This document shows, piece after piece, positions 37,203 to 46,059 of a stretch of DNA of 64,000 nucleotides (position 1 is its first letter; every line of letters starts with the position of its first letter). The stretch comes from Acinetobacter harbinensis (GTDB lineage: Bacteria > Pseudomonadota > Gammaproteobacteria > Pseudomonadales > Moraxellaceae). Under the pieces are notes generated by a model. That model made no database searches. It was not told the DNA's origin and saw only the letters and a list, made by a program, of their open reading frames with translations. The stretch is taken from positions 2,451,292 to 2,515,291 of the forward strand of contig NZ_JXBK01000001.1 of the NCBI RefSeq assembly GCF_000816495.1, given 5' to 3'. The translations under genes were made by a program, and so were the position numbers.

Positions 37203-37565
37203 ACTTGACCACCTATCTCTAATCTTCTTGATTTAAAGCGCATCCTGATTGGTCAGTTGCGCACCTTTTTAGTTTTTAGATGTTAAATACCGCAGTAATC
37301 TTGAGGATGAACACTTAAGACAGCGAGGACTTTATGCAGATCAAGAATCAATTTAATTTAAGCCCAGCGCAAAACCTCACTGAACTCAAGCAAAGGCTGA
37401 ACGCCTTTAAATCAAACATCTACACAACAACGTCGCTAAAGAACAACTGATCTAAACCGTCAGCCCTCTCAAAAAGATGTGATCTGAAACAGCGTTGAGT
37501 TCAATCAAACGCTGCATTGGATTCCACTTCAGTATTTACGTATCTAAAAACGAGTGATGTAAATT
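37203..37565. other. Intergenic region between the OprB-like porin gene and gcd
   Basis: About 360 bp. A plus-strand 38-codon ORF (37334-37450, MQIKNQFNLSPAQNLTELKQ...) follows a GAGGA at short spacing, but it is antisense to the gcd transcription unit and I judge it unreliable. No terminator hairpin is obvious after the porin gene, so gcd could be partly co-transcribed with it. Confidence 0.4.
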
Positions 37566-38837
37566 TTAGAATGCTGTTTGGAACTTGATGCCGCCCACCC
37601 AAACATTCTCACCATTTTTATAGGCACCGACATGGCGGATATATTGAATATTCGGTCGGATGGTTAACCAGTCATTGGCATGAATACCGTAGTACACTTC
37701 CATATCATATTCTTCATTTTGACGTGGCTGATTGAGGGCCGCCTGCTGATCAGCAATATCATCATTTATGCTAATTCTGGCCACACCTACAGCCAATGCA
37801 TCTTTAGGGCGTGTCGCTGACAAACCGGTATAGACCAGTCCAACGTTCTGCATATTGCTGACCACATTGGTGTCGGAGTCGTGTAACGTTAAATTGATAA
37901 AACCGCTCAGACCACGCTCTGGATTATCGTGATCACTCGTCAGCTGTTGCTTGGCCACAAGCCACATGCCCTGTTTATGCGAAGTTTGAGTGGGATTCTG
38001 AATGTCGCTGGCATCTGCGGTGCTGTAGTAATAGCCCACGCGATATTCACCAGCGCGCTGCGCGACACCGACTTTAGGTGACCATACCGCTTCAACAGGA
38101 ATGATGGCGCCTTTTGAACCGTCGCTACTGAGATTAAAACCTTGGCTGCGTTTTAAGTTTTCGGGGTTGTATTCATACACGCCCACTTGGGCATAGACAT
38201 CGGGTTGTAAATGATATTTCGCACGGACGGCCCATTGACTGACCGGCCAGTTGTACCATTGATCGCCGACCCAATTGCCCACTTGCGAGCCACATAAAGC
38301 AAGGTTTTGAAAATCACAATCAAAGGTGTTGAAATCTTCCCCTTCACCAAAGCGTCCGACTTTTATATCTAACGTTTGCTGTAGAAATTGCTTCTGAATC
38401 CAAAAGTCAGTTAAGCGCCACGTTTGCCCGCGACCCCAGACTTCTTGTACTGAACTTTGATGGCCATCTAAAGCATCTGCGGTTTGAGACAATGAACGCC
38501 CATTACGCTGCGTCAGCGTAATTTGCGCTTGTGTATCGTGCCAAGCTAAAATTTTATTTAAATCGAAATGTGCGCCTAAGGCAAATTGATCGGCATATTC
38601 TGTACCGTGATTAGAGGCATACTTTGCATCGATTAAACTGGCCATTTCACCAGTATAGCCCAAGCTAAAGGTATAACCTTTTTGCTCTAACACCGTCCGC
38701 TGACCCTTCCAATCCCCTAACATCCACGGACTTTGCGATGAAAATGCCTCGGCTGCATATACGTTTTGCATCACACAAGTTAAGCTTAAAAGAGCAATTC
38801 CTAAGCAGTGAGCACTTCTCTTATTGTATTTATTCAT
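37566..38837 (-). CDS. OprB-family carbohydrate porin
   Basis: The frame is open 40 codons upstream, but ATG 38837 has AAGGA upstream and begins a signal peptide (LGIALLSLTCVMQNVYAAEA). The mature protein follows OprB: WMLGDWKGQRTVLEQKGYTFSLGYTGE at the N-terminus, QITLTQRNGRSLSQ, LTDFWIQKQFL, and the barrel end GGIKFQTAF with terminal Phe. OprB porins admit glucose and related sugars. Position next to gcd suggests that it delivers glucose to the periplasmic dehydrogenase. The length is 423 residues, normal. Confidence 0.87.
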   Translation of the reverse strand: MNKYNKRSAHCLGIALLSLTCVMQNVYAAEAFSSQSPWMLGDWKGQRTVLEQKGYTFSLGYTGEMASLIDAKYASNHGTEYADQFALGAHFDLNKILAWHDTQAQITLTQRNGRSLSQTADALDGHQSSVQEVWGRGQTWRLTDFWIQKQFLQQTLDIKVGRFGEGEDFNTFDCDFQNLALCGSQVGNWVGDQWYNWPVSQWAVRAKYHLQPDVYAQVGVYEYNPENLKRSQGFNLSSDGSKGAIIPVEAVWSPKVGVAQRAGEYRVGYYYSTADASDIQNPTQTSHKQGMWLVAKQQLTSDHDNPERGLSGFINLTLHDSDTNVVSNMQNVGLVYTGLSATRPKDALAVGVARISINDDIADQQAALNQPRQNEEYDMEVYYGIHANDWLTIRPNIQYIRHVGAYKNGENVWVGGIKFQTAF

Positions 38838-38960
38838 AATAAGTGTCCTTCTTAACAATGTGTAACTTATATGTAGCTTACCTTGCTTTTTTTTATCATT
38901 AATGAGACTTTTTGTTAAGCTCATGTTAAATAAAAACTTTAGCTGGATAGTTTGCACAAT

Positions 38961-40079
38961 TTAAAAACAATCGTGTCCCAAGGGCCGCCCGATATAGTCA
39001 TAGCTGAGGGTAGAGCGTGAAAATTTAATCGGACAAGCCAGTTGCGTTTCGGTTTGCGTACTGCCCTCAAAAAGCGGCACCTCAACCTGCCATTGCCGCT
39101 GCTGCGCCAAAGGTGAACGTAATGCTTCCTCTAAGTTTAAGACGGGCTCTACGCAGACATCCTGCCCAGCAAACAGCACTGACCATTCGGCCCAGTCTTT
39201 CAGCTTAATTTTGGCTTTAAGCGCCGCTTTTACTTCATCGCGATCAGCTGGATCAAATGACGTTCCTTTCTCCAAAAGCACAGGAAGCTCTAAGATCTGT
39301 GCCAAAGCAGTCATAAATTGTGGTTCTAAACTTCCAATCGACAAGTAACGACCATCTTGCGTTTGGTAATAATCATAAAAAGTTCCTCCATTGAGATACT
39401 CTTTTTCAGCCTGTTGCGCTGTGTTTCCAGCCAAACTTGCCGCAGCCGCCATACTGTTTAAGGTGGCCACACAATCGGTCATGGAAATATCAATATATTG
39501 CCCTTGCCCACTGCATGCGCGCTCAATCACCGCGGTCAAAATCGCAATCACCGCATGTAAAGAGCCACCCGCAACATCGGCAATTTGTATGCCCAATGGC
39601 GGAGGGCCGCTGTCTTGTCGACCGCTGTGCCCCATAATGCCCGAGAGCGCCAGATAATTAATGTCATGTCCGGCTTTATCTTTATACAATCCGGTTTGGC
39701 CATAGCCCGTAATGGAACAATAAATCAGTCGCGGATGAAGTTTAGCCAGTGTTTCATAGTCCAAACCCAAGCGCTGCATCACCCCCGGCCTAAACTGCTC
39801 TACCACAATATCAAACTCAGTAATCTTGCTTTTAAGCAGTGCGATATTGGCGCTGTCTTTTAAATCTAAAGCGATGGATTTTTTGTTACGATTAAGATAA
39901 CTGTGCGCCGTGGCTTGCCCATTGGCATACGGCGGTAACAGGCGAATAAGATCGGGACGTGTGGGCGACTCAACATGCGTCACCTCTGCACCCAAATCCG
40001 CCAAGTATAAGGTGGCAAAAGGGCCAGGTAAGAGTGTAGAAAAATCGAGGACTTTCAATCCTTTTAGTGCAGCTGACAT
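38961..40079 (-). CDS. CaiB/BaiF CoA-transferase family protein, alpha-methylacyl-CoA racemase type
   Basis: A family III CoA-transferase-fold protein of 372 residues from ATG 40079. The residues that mark alpha-methylacyl-CoA racemases are present: His in KAGHDINYLALSG, Asp in GIQIADVAGGSL and Glu in IGSLEPQF; the N-terminus is GLKVLDFSTLLPGPFATLYLADLGAEV. Such enzymes epimerise (R)- to (S)-2-methylacyl-CoA so that branched-chain acyl chains can be beta-oxidised. It is divergent from an AraC-type regulator followed by thiolase and FadB-like genes, which supports a role in the same pathway. The ribosome-binding site is weak. Confidence 0.82.
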   Translation of the reverse strand: MSAALKGLKVLDFSTLLPGPFATLYLADLGAEVTHVESPTRPDLIRLLPPYANGQATAHSYLNRNKKSIALDLKDSANIALLKSKITEFDIVVEQFRPGVMQRLGLDYETLAKLHPRLIYCSITGYGQTGLYKDKAGHDINYLALSGIMGHSGRQDSGPPPLGIQIADVAGGSLHAVIAILTAVIERACSGQGQYIDISMTDCVATLNSMAAAASLAGNTAQQAEKEYLNGGTFYDYYQTQDGRYLSIGSLEPQFMTALAQILELPVLLEKGTSFDPADRDEVKAALKAKIKLKDWAEWSVLFAGQDVCVEPVLNLEEALRSPLAQQRQWQVEVPLFEGSTQTETQLACPIKFSRSTLSYDYIGRPLGHDCF

Positions 40080-40154
40080 GGTATTTTCACTTTTTATTTG
40101 TGGATTTTTCATTCATCTTAGAAATATAAAACCAACAAAACAATGTCATGTTCA

Positions 40155-40224
40155 GCCATTTACCTTGATCATTTCGGCCATTTAAGATGTAAATAGGGCA
40201 AAATGGCTATTGTAAATTGCCATT
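40155..40224. promoter_or_regulatory. Repeated GCCATTTA motif, candidate operator
   Basis: Two direct copies of GCCATTTA lie at 40155-40162 and 40177-40184, exactly 22 bp apart (two helical turns), followed by an inverted pair AATGGC (40202-40207) and GCCATT (40219-40224). The array sits between the racemase-like gene and the AraC-type regulator gene. AraC-family dimers usually bind two direct half-sites about two turns apart, so this may be the operator; not tested. Confidence 0.5.
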
Positions 40225-40289
40225 CCAATATTTTTTAGCGTCATTTAGGTCAACCACACGTGAATATAAAAGAGACTGAAGGATTTAAC

Positions 40290-41300
40290 ATGAGCCGCGA
40301 TACCATTAGTATCCACTTCGTTAATGCGGCTCTAACAGGCGTTAAACGTCTAGGAATGGATGTAGAAAGCTTATTGTCTCATGTCGGCATAGAAGCGGAA
40401 TTATTACGCCAACCTAAAGCGCGAATTTCTCCAGAACAGTACACCCGCTTTATTAAAATGTTGTGGATGGTCACGCAAGATGAGCATATCGGCTTTGACA
40501 GCCAAGTGCGCCGTTTGGGCACTTTTGCCATTATGTGTCAGTTGATTATTCATGCCAAAACGCTAGGCGATGCCTTAGAACTTTCCTCACAATTTTATAA
40601 ATTGTTTGGCGATGAATGGTCGGTTACGCTTGAACGCGATAAGCATGAAGCACGCTTGGTGCCTTTAATTCCGACCAAAATGGATCCGGATCATTTCATC
40701 ACTGAAAGTATGTTGATGATTTGGCATGGATTGGCCTCGTGGTTAATCGACCGTCGTTTACCGCTTGAACGGGTGCATTTTGGTTATGCACGTCCAGCCC
40801 ATGCCGACGAATACGATGCACTCTTTTTTGCACCAGTGATGCAGTTCGATTCACCACGCACTGAAATCACTTTTGCCGCTGACTATCTAGATTTACCGCT
40901 GCGACAGACCGAAGCCGATTTAGAAGAATTCCTCAAAGCAGCACCGGCACAGTTATTGGTGAAATTTAAAAACACCAACTCTTTAACCTCACGTATTCGT
41001 GAAGTATTAAAAAGTCAAATTGGTGAAGAAATGCCAACCTTAAATGATGTGGCGTCCATGCTGTATCTCTCCCCACAAACCTTACGTCGTCGCTTAGCTG
41101 CGGAAGGTAAAAGCTATCAAGGAGTGAAAGATGCCCTACGCCGTGATGCTGCGATTCATTTGTTGTTAAATCCAAAACTCACCTTAGAAGATGTTGCACA
41201 GCAAGTCGGCTTTAGTGAAACCAGTACCTTTCACCGTGCCTTTAAAAAATGGACGGGTGTGACACCGGGACTGTATCGCCAGTTACATGGCTATCATTAA
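40290..41300 (+). CDS. AraC-family transcriptional regulator (Arabinose_bd N-terminal type)
   Basis: A 336-residue regulator. The N-terminal two thirds are an Arabinose_bd-like (OruR/ArgR-type) ligand domain (LGTFAIMCQLIIHAKTLGDALE, then FYKLFGDEWSV) and the C-terminus holds the double AraC helix-turn-helix (LNDVASMLYLSPQTLRRRLAAE; LTLEDVAQQVGFSETSTFHRAF, then KKWTGVTPGLYRQ). AAGGA precedes ATG 40290, which I prefer over the earlier in-frame GTG at 40260. It is divergent from the racemase-like gene and upstream of the thiolase/FadB pair; it probably senses an acyl-CoA or related metabolite and controls this cluster. Confidence 0.87.
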   Translation: MSRDTISIHFVNAALTGVKRLGMDVESLLSHVGIEAELLRQPKARISPEQYTRFIKMLWMVTQDEHIGFDSQVRRLGTFAIMCQLIIHAKTLGDALELSSQFYKLFGDEWSVTLERDKHEARLVPLIPTKMDPDHFITESMLMIWHGLASWLIDRRLPLERVHFGYARPAHADEYDALFFAPVMQFDSPRTEITFAADYLDLPLRQTEADLEEFLKAAPAQLLVKFKNTNSLTSRIREVLKSQIGEEMPTLNDVASMLYLSPQTLRRRLAAEGKSYQGVKDALRRDAAIHLLLNPKLTLEDVAQQVGFSETSTFHRAFKKWTGVTPGLYRQLHGYH

Positions 41301-41322
41301 TCTTAAGTCGCTCGATATAATT

Positions 41323-41353
41323 TAAGCCCAGTCAGCATTGACTGGGCTTTTTT
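41323..41353 (+). terminator. Terminator of the AraC-type regulator gene
   Basis: AAGCCCAGTCA and TGACTGGGCTT around GCAT, then six T. Confidence 0.9.
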
Positions 41354-41462
41354 ATAGGCCAAAAAGATCAGATGACTTGATTCGTTTTCGTCATTGCACT
41401 TCAAAAATTAAGTATTACACTCAAAAGCATAACGATCTAAAAATAATCACAAGGAAAGCACT

Positions 41463-42668
41463 ATGAGTGAGGCTTATATTATTGATGCCATTCGCACACC
41501 CCGCGGAAAAGGCAAAAACGATGGCGCACTGTATGAAGTAAAACCGATTACCCTACTCAGCACCTTACTCAATGAATTGAAAGATCGTCATCAACTTGAT
41601 ACCAGCCAAGTGGATGATATTGTACTGGGCTGTGTTACTCCCATTGGTGATCAAGGTGCCGATATTGCCAAAACAGCCGCCATTGCCGCAGGTTGGGACA
41701 ACAATGTGGCCGGTGTACAAATCAATCGCTTTTGCGCATCTGGTTTAGATGCAGTCAATATGGCGGCACAAAAAGTTCGTTCGGGTTGGGAAGATTTGGT
41801 TGTGGCCGGTGGCGTAGAATCGATGTCACGCGTGCCGATGGGTTCAGATGGCGGCGCTTGGGCACTAGATCCTGAAACCAATCTGGCCGCCGGATTTGTC
41901 CCGCAAGGCATTGGTGCAGATTTAATTGCCAGCATAGATGGCTATAGCCGTGAAGATGTCGATACCTTTGCACAAAATTCGCAGCAAAAAGCCGCAGCGG
42001 CACAAGCTGCAGGTTATTTTAATCGCTCGATTGTGCCGATTAAAGACAAAGCCGGTGTCACTATTTTAGCTGAAGATGAATTCATCAAAGCGCACACCAC
42101 CGTCCAAAGCCTAGCCAAGCTTAATCCAAGTTTTGCCCTGATGGGACAAATGGGTTTTGATGCCCTTGCCCTACAAAAGTATCCGGAAGTTGGTCAAATC
42201 AATCACGTGCATCACGCAGGAAATTCATCCGGTATTGTCGATGGCGCAGCACTGGTATTAATTGCCTCGGAAAAAGCAGTACAGCAATACGGACTAAAAC
42301 CACGGGCTAAAATTTTAGCCACCGCATTGGTGGGTAGCGACCCGACCATTATGCTGACCGGACCTGCACCTGCGGCACGTAAAGCCTTAGCCAAAGCCGG
42401 TCTAAGCATCGATGATATTGATCTGTTTGAAGTCAATGAGGCCTTTGCCGCTGTGGTGCTGCGTTTTATTCACGAACTAAAAGTTGATCCGGCCAAAGTC
42501 AATGTCAATGGCGGTGCAATTGCCATGGGACATCCACTGGGTGCAACCGGTGCCATGATTTTAGGCACTTTACTGGATGAACTGGAACGACAAAATAAAA
42601 AACGTGGCTTGATCACTTTATGCGTGGGTGGCGGCATGGGCATTGCCACCATTATTGAGCGGGTTTAA
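41463..42668 (+). CDS. Acetyl-CoA C-acyltransferase (beta-oxidation thiolase)
   Basis: A 401-residue thiolase with nucleophilic Cys in [11 protein letters not shown] (about 92), His in [14 protein letters not shown] and a second Cys in LCVGGGMG. The N-terminal [22 protein letters not shown] resembles degradative FadA/FadI-like thiolases with a preference for longer acyl chains. It cleaves 3-ketoacyl-CoA to acetyl-CoA (or propionyl-CoA from 2-methyl substrates). It precedes the FadB-like gene by 52 bp on the same strand, forming an operon, with AAGGAAAG at the ribosome-binding site. Confidence 0.9.
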   Translation: MSEAYIIDAIRTPRGKGKNDGALYEVKPITLLSTLLNELKDRHQLDTSQVDDIVLGCVTPIGDQGADIAKTAAIAAGWDNNVAGVQINRFCASGLDAVNMAAQKVRSGWEDLVVAGGVESMSRVPMGSDGGAWALDPETNLAAGFVPQGIGADLIASIDGYSREDVDTFAQNSQQKAAAAQAAGYFNRSIVPIKDKAGVTILAEDEFIKAHTTVQSLAKLNPSFALMGQMGFDALALQKYPEVGQINHVHHAGNSSGIVDGAALVLIASEKAVQQYGLKPRAKILATALVGSDPTIMLTGPAPAARKALAKAGLSIDDIDLFEVNEAFAAVVLRFIHELKVDPAKVNVNGGAIAMGHPLGATGAMILGTLLDELERQNKKRGLITLCVGGGMGIATIIERV

Positions 42669-42720
42669 GACAAAAAATAAGCCGTTTAATGACTCAATAA
42701 GATATAGGGAATAAAAGAAT

Positions 42721-44856
42721 ATGAGTGCAATTCAATATCAAAAAAATACCGATAATATCGTCCTCTTGACCTTAGATTCACCCAATCAGTCTGCCAACAC
42801 TATGAATGCAGATTTCCGTGTGGCCTTAGAAGATGTGGTGTCGAAGCTACAAGCCGACGCTGAAATTTCAGGTATTATTTTTTGTTCGGCCAAGCCCACT
42901 TTTTTTGCCGGTGGTGATCTGAATGAAATTATTCAAGCTGAAGCGGAACAGGCCACTGCATTTTTCCATATGATTGAACAAATGAAGGCACAGTTGCGTT
43001 ATATCGAAACGCGTGGCATTCCGGTGGTGGCCGCCCTCAATGGTACAGCACTCGGCGGCGGCTGGGAGTTGGCTTTATGCTGTCATCAGCGTATTGCACT
43101 TAACAATCCTAAAGCGCAATTTGGTTTACCTGAAGTGACGTTAGGTTTACTGCCCGGTGGTGGTGGCATTGTGCGTATGGTTCGGCTGTTGGGTTTACAA
43201 TCTGCCCTGCCTTTATTGATGGAAGGCAAACAATTGTCGGTCGATCAAGCACTGTCCTTAGGCTTAATTCACGACAGCGCCAACACTGAAACTGAACTGA
43301 TGGATAAAGCCATTGCATGGATTAAAGCTCACCCAATCTCGCAACAAGTGTTTGATGGCAAAGGCTATAAAATACCCGGTGGTACGCCTACTTCACCGGC
43401 AGTTGCACAAATGTTGGCCATTGCACCTGCTATGCTGCGCGATAAAACCAAGGGTTGCTACCCTGCCCCTGAAGCTATTTTGGCCGCAGCAGTAGAAGGC
43501 GCGCAGGTCGATATCGACACCGCATTAACCATTGAATCACGCTATTTTACCTACTTGGCCACCGGTCAAATTTCCAAAAATATGATTGCTACGTTTTGGC
43601 ATGGCTTAAATGACATTAAAGCAGGTGCCAGTCGCCCACAAAATATTGCAAAATATAAAACCACGAAAGTGGCAGTTTTAGGTGCCGGTATGATGGGTGC
43701 AGGCATTGCTTATGTCACAGCCAGTCGAGGTATTCAGGTAATCTTAAAAGATGTTTCACTTGAAACAGCTGAAAAAGGCAAAGCCTATAGCCAAAAAATA
43801 TTAGATAAAAAAGTAACCCAAGGCCGCATGACCGCAGAACAACGCGATCAAGTGTTAAGTCTGATCACCGCAACCGCGACTTGCGAGGATTTACAAGGCT
43901 GTGATTTGATGATTGAAGCCGTGTTTGAAAACCCAGCACTAAAAGCGCAAGTCACCCAAGAAGTCGAGCCTTATTTACTGCATGACGGTGTGATGGCCTC
44001 CAATACCTCCACCTTACCAATTGGTGAGCTTGCGCAAGCATCCAAAAATGAGGCTAATTTTATTGGCCTGCATTTCTTTAGTCCAGTCGATAAAATGCAA
44101 TTGGTTGAAATTATTAAAGGGCAAAACACCTCGCCAGAAACCTTAGCCAAAGCATTTGATTTTGTGCAACAAATTGGTAAAATCCCGATTGTGGTGAATG
44201 ACAGTCGCGGCTTTTTCACCAGTCGTGTGTTTGGCAGCTTTGTGCAAGAAGGTTTACGTCTACTGGCCGAAGGCGTGCATCCGGCCAGAATTGAAATGGC
44301 CGCGCTTAAAGCAGGTATGCCGGTCGGCCCACTGGCCATTCAAGATGAAGTGTCTTTAACCTTGTCGGAACATGTGGCTGCAGAAACCCGTAAAGCACTA
44401 CGCGCCGAGGGTAAAGACTTGCCGCATTGTGCCGCAGATGAGGTGATTGACCGCATGATTCATCAATTCCAGCGCCAAGGCAAAGCAGCCGGTGCAGGTT
44501 TTTATGATTATCCAGAAAATGCCAAAAAGCATTTATGGGCAGGTTTAAGTCACTGGAATAAAGACACTGATATTTCTGAACAGGAAATGATGGATCGTTT
44601 CTTGTTTGTACAGTCTTTAGATACCCTGCGCTGTTTAGAAGAAGGCGTACTGACCTCGGTGGTCGATGCCAATGTCGGCTCTATTTTTGGTATTGGTTTC
44701 GCGCCATGGAGCGGTGGTGCAATTCAATATCTGAATCAATATGGCTTAGAAAAAGCTTTAATCCGTGCCAATAGCTTAGAAGCCAAATACGGCGCACGTT
44801 TTAAAGCCCCCGAATTACTCAAAGATAAAATACGCTTAGGCGAGCTGATTACATAA
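42721..44856 (+). CDS. Multifunctional enoyl-CoA hydratase / 3-hydroxyacyl-CoA dehydrogenase (FadB/FadJ-like)
   Basis: A 711-residue two-part enzyme. The N-terminal crotonase domain (about 1-190) has AGGDLNEI, ALNGTALGGGWELAL and FGLPEVTLGLLPGGGG; the dehydrogenase domain (about 315-600) begins with the NAD-binding VAVLGAGMMGAGIAY and continues with EAVFENPALK, ASNTSTLPI, FIGLHFFSPVDKMQLVEI and VVNDSRGFFTSRV. It hydrates enoyl-CoA and oxidises 3-hydroxyacyl-CoA. It forms an operon with the upstream thiolase, like fadBA, but with a separate regulator and racemase, suggesting a special substrate class. A strong terminator follows. Confidence 0.92.
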   Translation: MSAIQYQKNTDNIVLLTLDSPNQSANTMNADFRVALEDVVSKLQADAEISGIIFCSAKPTFFAGGDLNEIIQAEAEQATAFFHMIEQMKAQLRYIETRGIPVVAALNGTALGGGWELALCCHQRIALNNPKAQFGLPEVTLGLLPGGGGIVRMVRLLGLQSALPLLMEGKQLSVDQALSLGLIHDSANTETELMDKAIAWIKAHPISQQVFDGKGYKIPGGTPTSPAVAQMLAIAPAMLRDKTKGCYPAPEAILAAAVEGAQVDIDTALTIESRYFTYLATGQISKNMIATFWHGLNDIKAGASRPQNIAKYKTTKVAVLGAGMMGAGIAYVTASRGIQVILKDVSLETAEKGKAYSQKILDKKVTQGRMTAEQRDQVLSLITATATCEDLQGCDLMIEAVFENPALKAQVTQEVEPYLLHDGVMASNTSTLPIGELAQASKNEANFIGLHFFSPVDKMQLVEIIKGQNTSPETLAKAFDFVQQIGKIPIVVNDSRGFFTSRVFGSFVQEGLRLLAEGVHPARIEMAALKAGMPVGPLAIQDEVSLTLSEHVAAETRKALRAEGKDLPHCAADEVIDRMIHQFQRQGKAAGAGFYDYPENAKKHLWAGLSHWNKDTDISEQEMMDRFLFVQSLDTLRCLEEGVLTSVVDANVGSIFGIGFAPWSGGAIQYLNQYGLEKALIRANSLEAKYGARFKAPELLKDKIRLGELIT

Positions 44857-44884
44857 TCTAGCGTCTGACCACTTATTCCATCTT

Positions 44885-44922
44885 AAAAAATGCCTTTATT
44901 TTGATTGAATAAAGGCATTTTT
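44885..44922 (+). terminator. Terminator of the thiolase-FadB operon
   Basis: A long stem: AAAAAATGCCTTTATT and AATAAAGGCATTTTT around TTGATTG. Confidence 0.9.
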
Positions 44923-45153
44923 ACATCAAGATAACGCACATCGCATGCGTAGTGCTATAAAGCCAAATAGCGGTACAGATGGCAATCTCGCCATAAAAAC
45001 CCCAACATTGCTCATTAAAGCTTAAAACCAATCACTGTTTAAATCTGGCATTTAAATACAAGGATTCATGACCGATGCATCGGCTTTTTCTGCGCAATGT
45101 GTTATAAAGTAACTCAAACTTTGATTCATTTTTATCCATTTTGGTATGTGCTC

Positions 45154-45492
45154 ATGACTGATCATTCTTCTCCTGAAAAATCACCTTGGGGTTGGAAAGC
45201 CCTGATTATTGCCTTTATTTTAAGTGCTTTCTTTCTGGGTTTTTTCTATCTTGCCGTAACCAACGAACCGGATTACATGCCAAGTCAGCAACAAAAAAAC
45301 ACTCAGCAACAGCATGCCTTTAAAAGCGCACCCACCATGTCTCAAGAAGCTTTAAACGAAGCGAAAAAACTTAAAGACGGCAGCAATGTAGAACCAGACA
45401 TGGGCTCTACAGAACAACATCCAATGACCGCAGAACAACATGCGGCAATGCCTGACGCTGCAAGCTCAGCACAACATGGTAATGGTCATTAA
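45154..45492 (+). CDS. Small membrane-anchored protein with a Met/His/Gln-rich tail
   Basis: A 112-residue protein, unknown family. I start at ATG 45154 (MTDHSSPEKSPWGWK); the frame is open 19 codons earlier. One membrane helix (about 15-37, ALIIAFILSAFFLGFFYLAV) anchors it with a periplasmic C-terminus, rich in Gln, His, Met and Ala (QQQKNTQQQHAFKSA, EQHPMTAEQHAAMPDA, AQHGNGH). The His/Met clusters could bind a metal such as copper, but this is conjecture. Strong flanking terminator; no operon partner. Confidence 0.65.
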   Translation: MTDHSSPEKSPWGWKALIIAFILSAFFLGFFYLAVTNEPDYMPSQQQKNTQQQHAFKSAPTMSQEALNEAKKLKDGSNVEPDMGSTEQHPMTAEQHAAMPDAASSAQHGNGH

Positions 45493-45515
45493 TCCTTAAA
45501 TTTTAGCCATCAGAT

Positions 45516-45555
45516 GAAAGCCAAAAAGCCACTTAAATGTGGCTTTTTGGCTTTC
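45516..45555. terminator. Long perfect hairpin terminator
   Basis: A perfect 17-bp inverted repeat (GAAAGCCAAAAAGCCAC / GTGGCTTTTTGGCTTTC) with a TTAAAT loop. It sits between convergent genes and can serve both strands. Confidence 0.85.
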
Positions 45556-45580
45556 TGCACAGCGTATCAACCGCTCTATA

Positions 45581-46003
45581 TTAGCGCAGTAAAAGTCGCA
45601 TCGTCCTATGTGGAATACCACAGTCTAAGTATTCCTCGCCTTCTGCTTTAAAGCCTAAACCGGCATAAAATGGCATGGCCTGTACTTGTGAGGATAACTT
45701 TAAAAATTCACGTTGTGGCTGGGCATAGTCAATGATGTATTGCATCAACAGTTTACCCACGCCCAAACCGCGTTGTGATTTTAAAACCGCCACTCGCCCG
45801 ACACTGTTATTTTGCAACAAGCGTGCGGTAGCAATAGCCTTTCCATCTGCATAGACCACGAAATGTAACGAGATGGCATCTTCTGCATCCCATTCATCTA
45901 CCGCTGCAATATGTTGTTCTTGAATAAATACTTGCTCACGAATTGATTGGGCATCCTGCTGCAATACATCCCAACTGTCTGCACATATTTTAACGTCTGT
46001 CAT
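45581..46003 (-). CDS. GNAT-family N-acetyltransferase
   Basis: A 140-residue GNAT protein with the acetyl-CoA loop motif SQRGLGVGKLLMQYII (motif A) and RVAVLKS just before it, the early IREQVFIQEQHI segment and AMPFYAGLGFKAEGEEYLDCGIPHRTM at the end. This C-terminal pattern is typical of the ElaA/YitI-like group. The substrate is unknown. It lies 56 bp before the methyltransferase gene stop on the same strand; the two may be co-transcribed. Confidence 0.83.
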   Translation of the reverse strand: MTDVKICADSWDVLQQDAQSIREQVFIQEQHIAAVDEWDAEDAISLHFVVYADGKAIATARLLQNNSVGRVAVLKSQRGLGVGKLLMQYIIDYAQPQREFLKLSSQVQAMPFYAGLGFKAEGEEYLDCGIPHRTMRLLLR

Positions 46004-46059
46004 AAACCTTGATCGTCCTCAAACATCAGCAGCCCCGCGACTGCCTGTGTTATTTTAAA

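Noticed and set aside
37334..37450. Plus-strand 38-codon ORF between oprB-like and gcd genes
   Set aside because: It is antisense to the local transcription unit, short, low in complexity of support, and has only a GAGGA at poor spacing.
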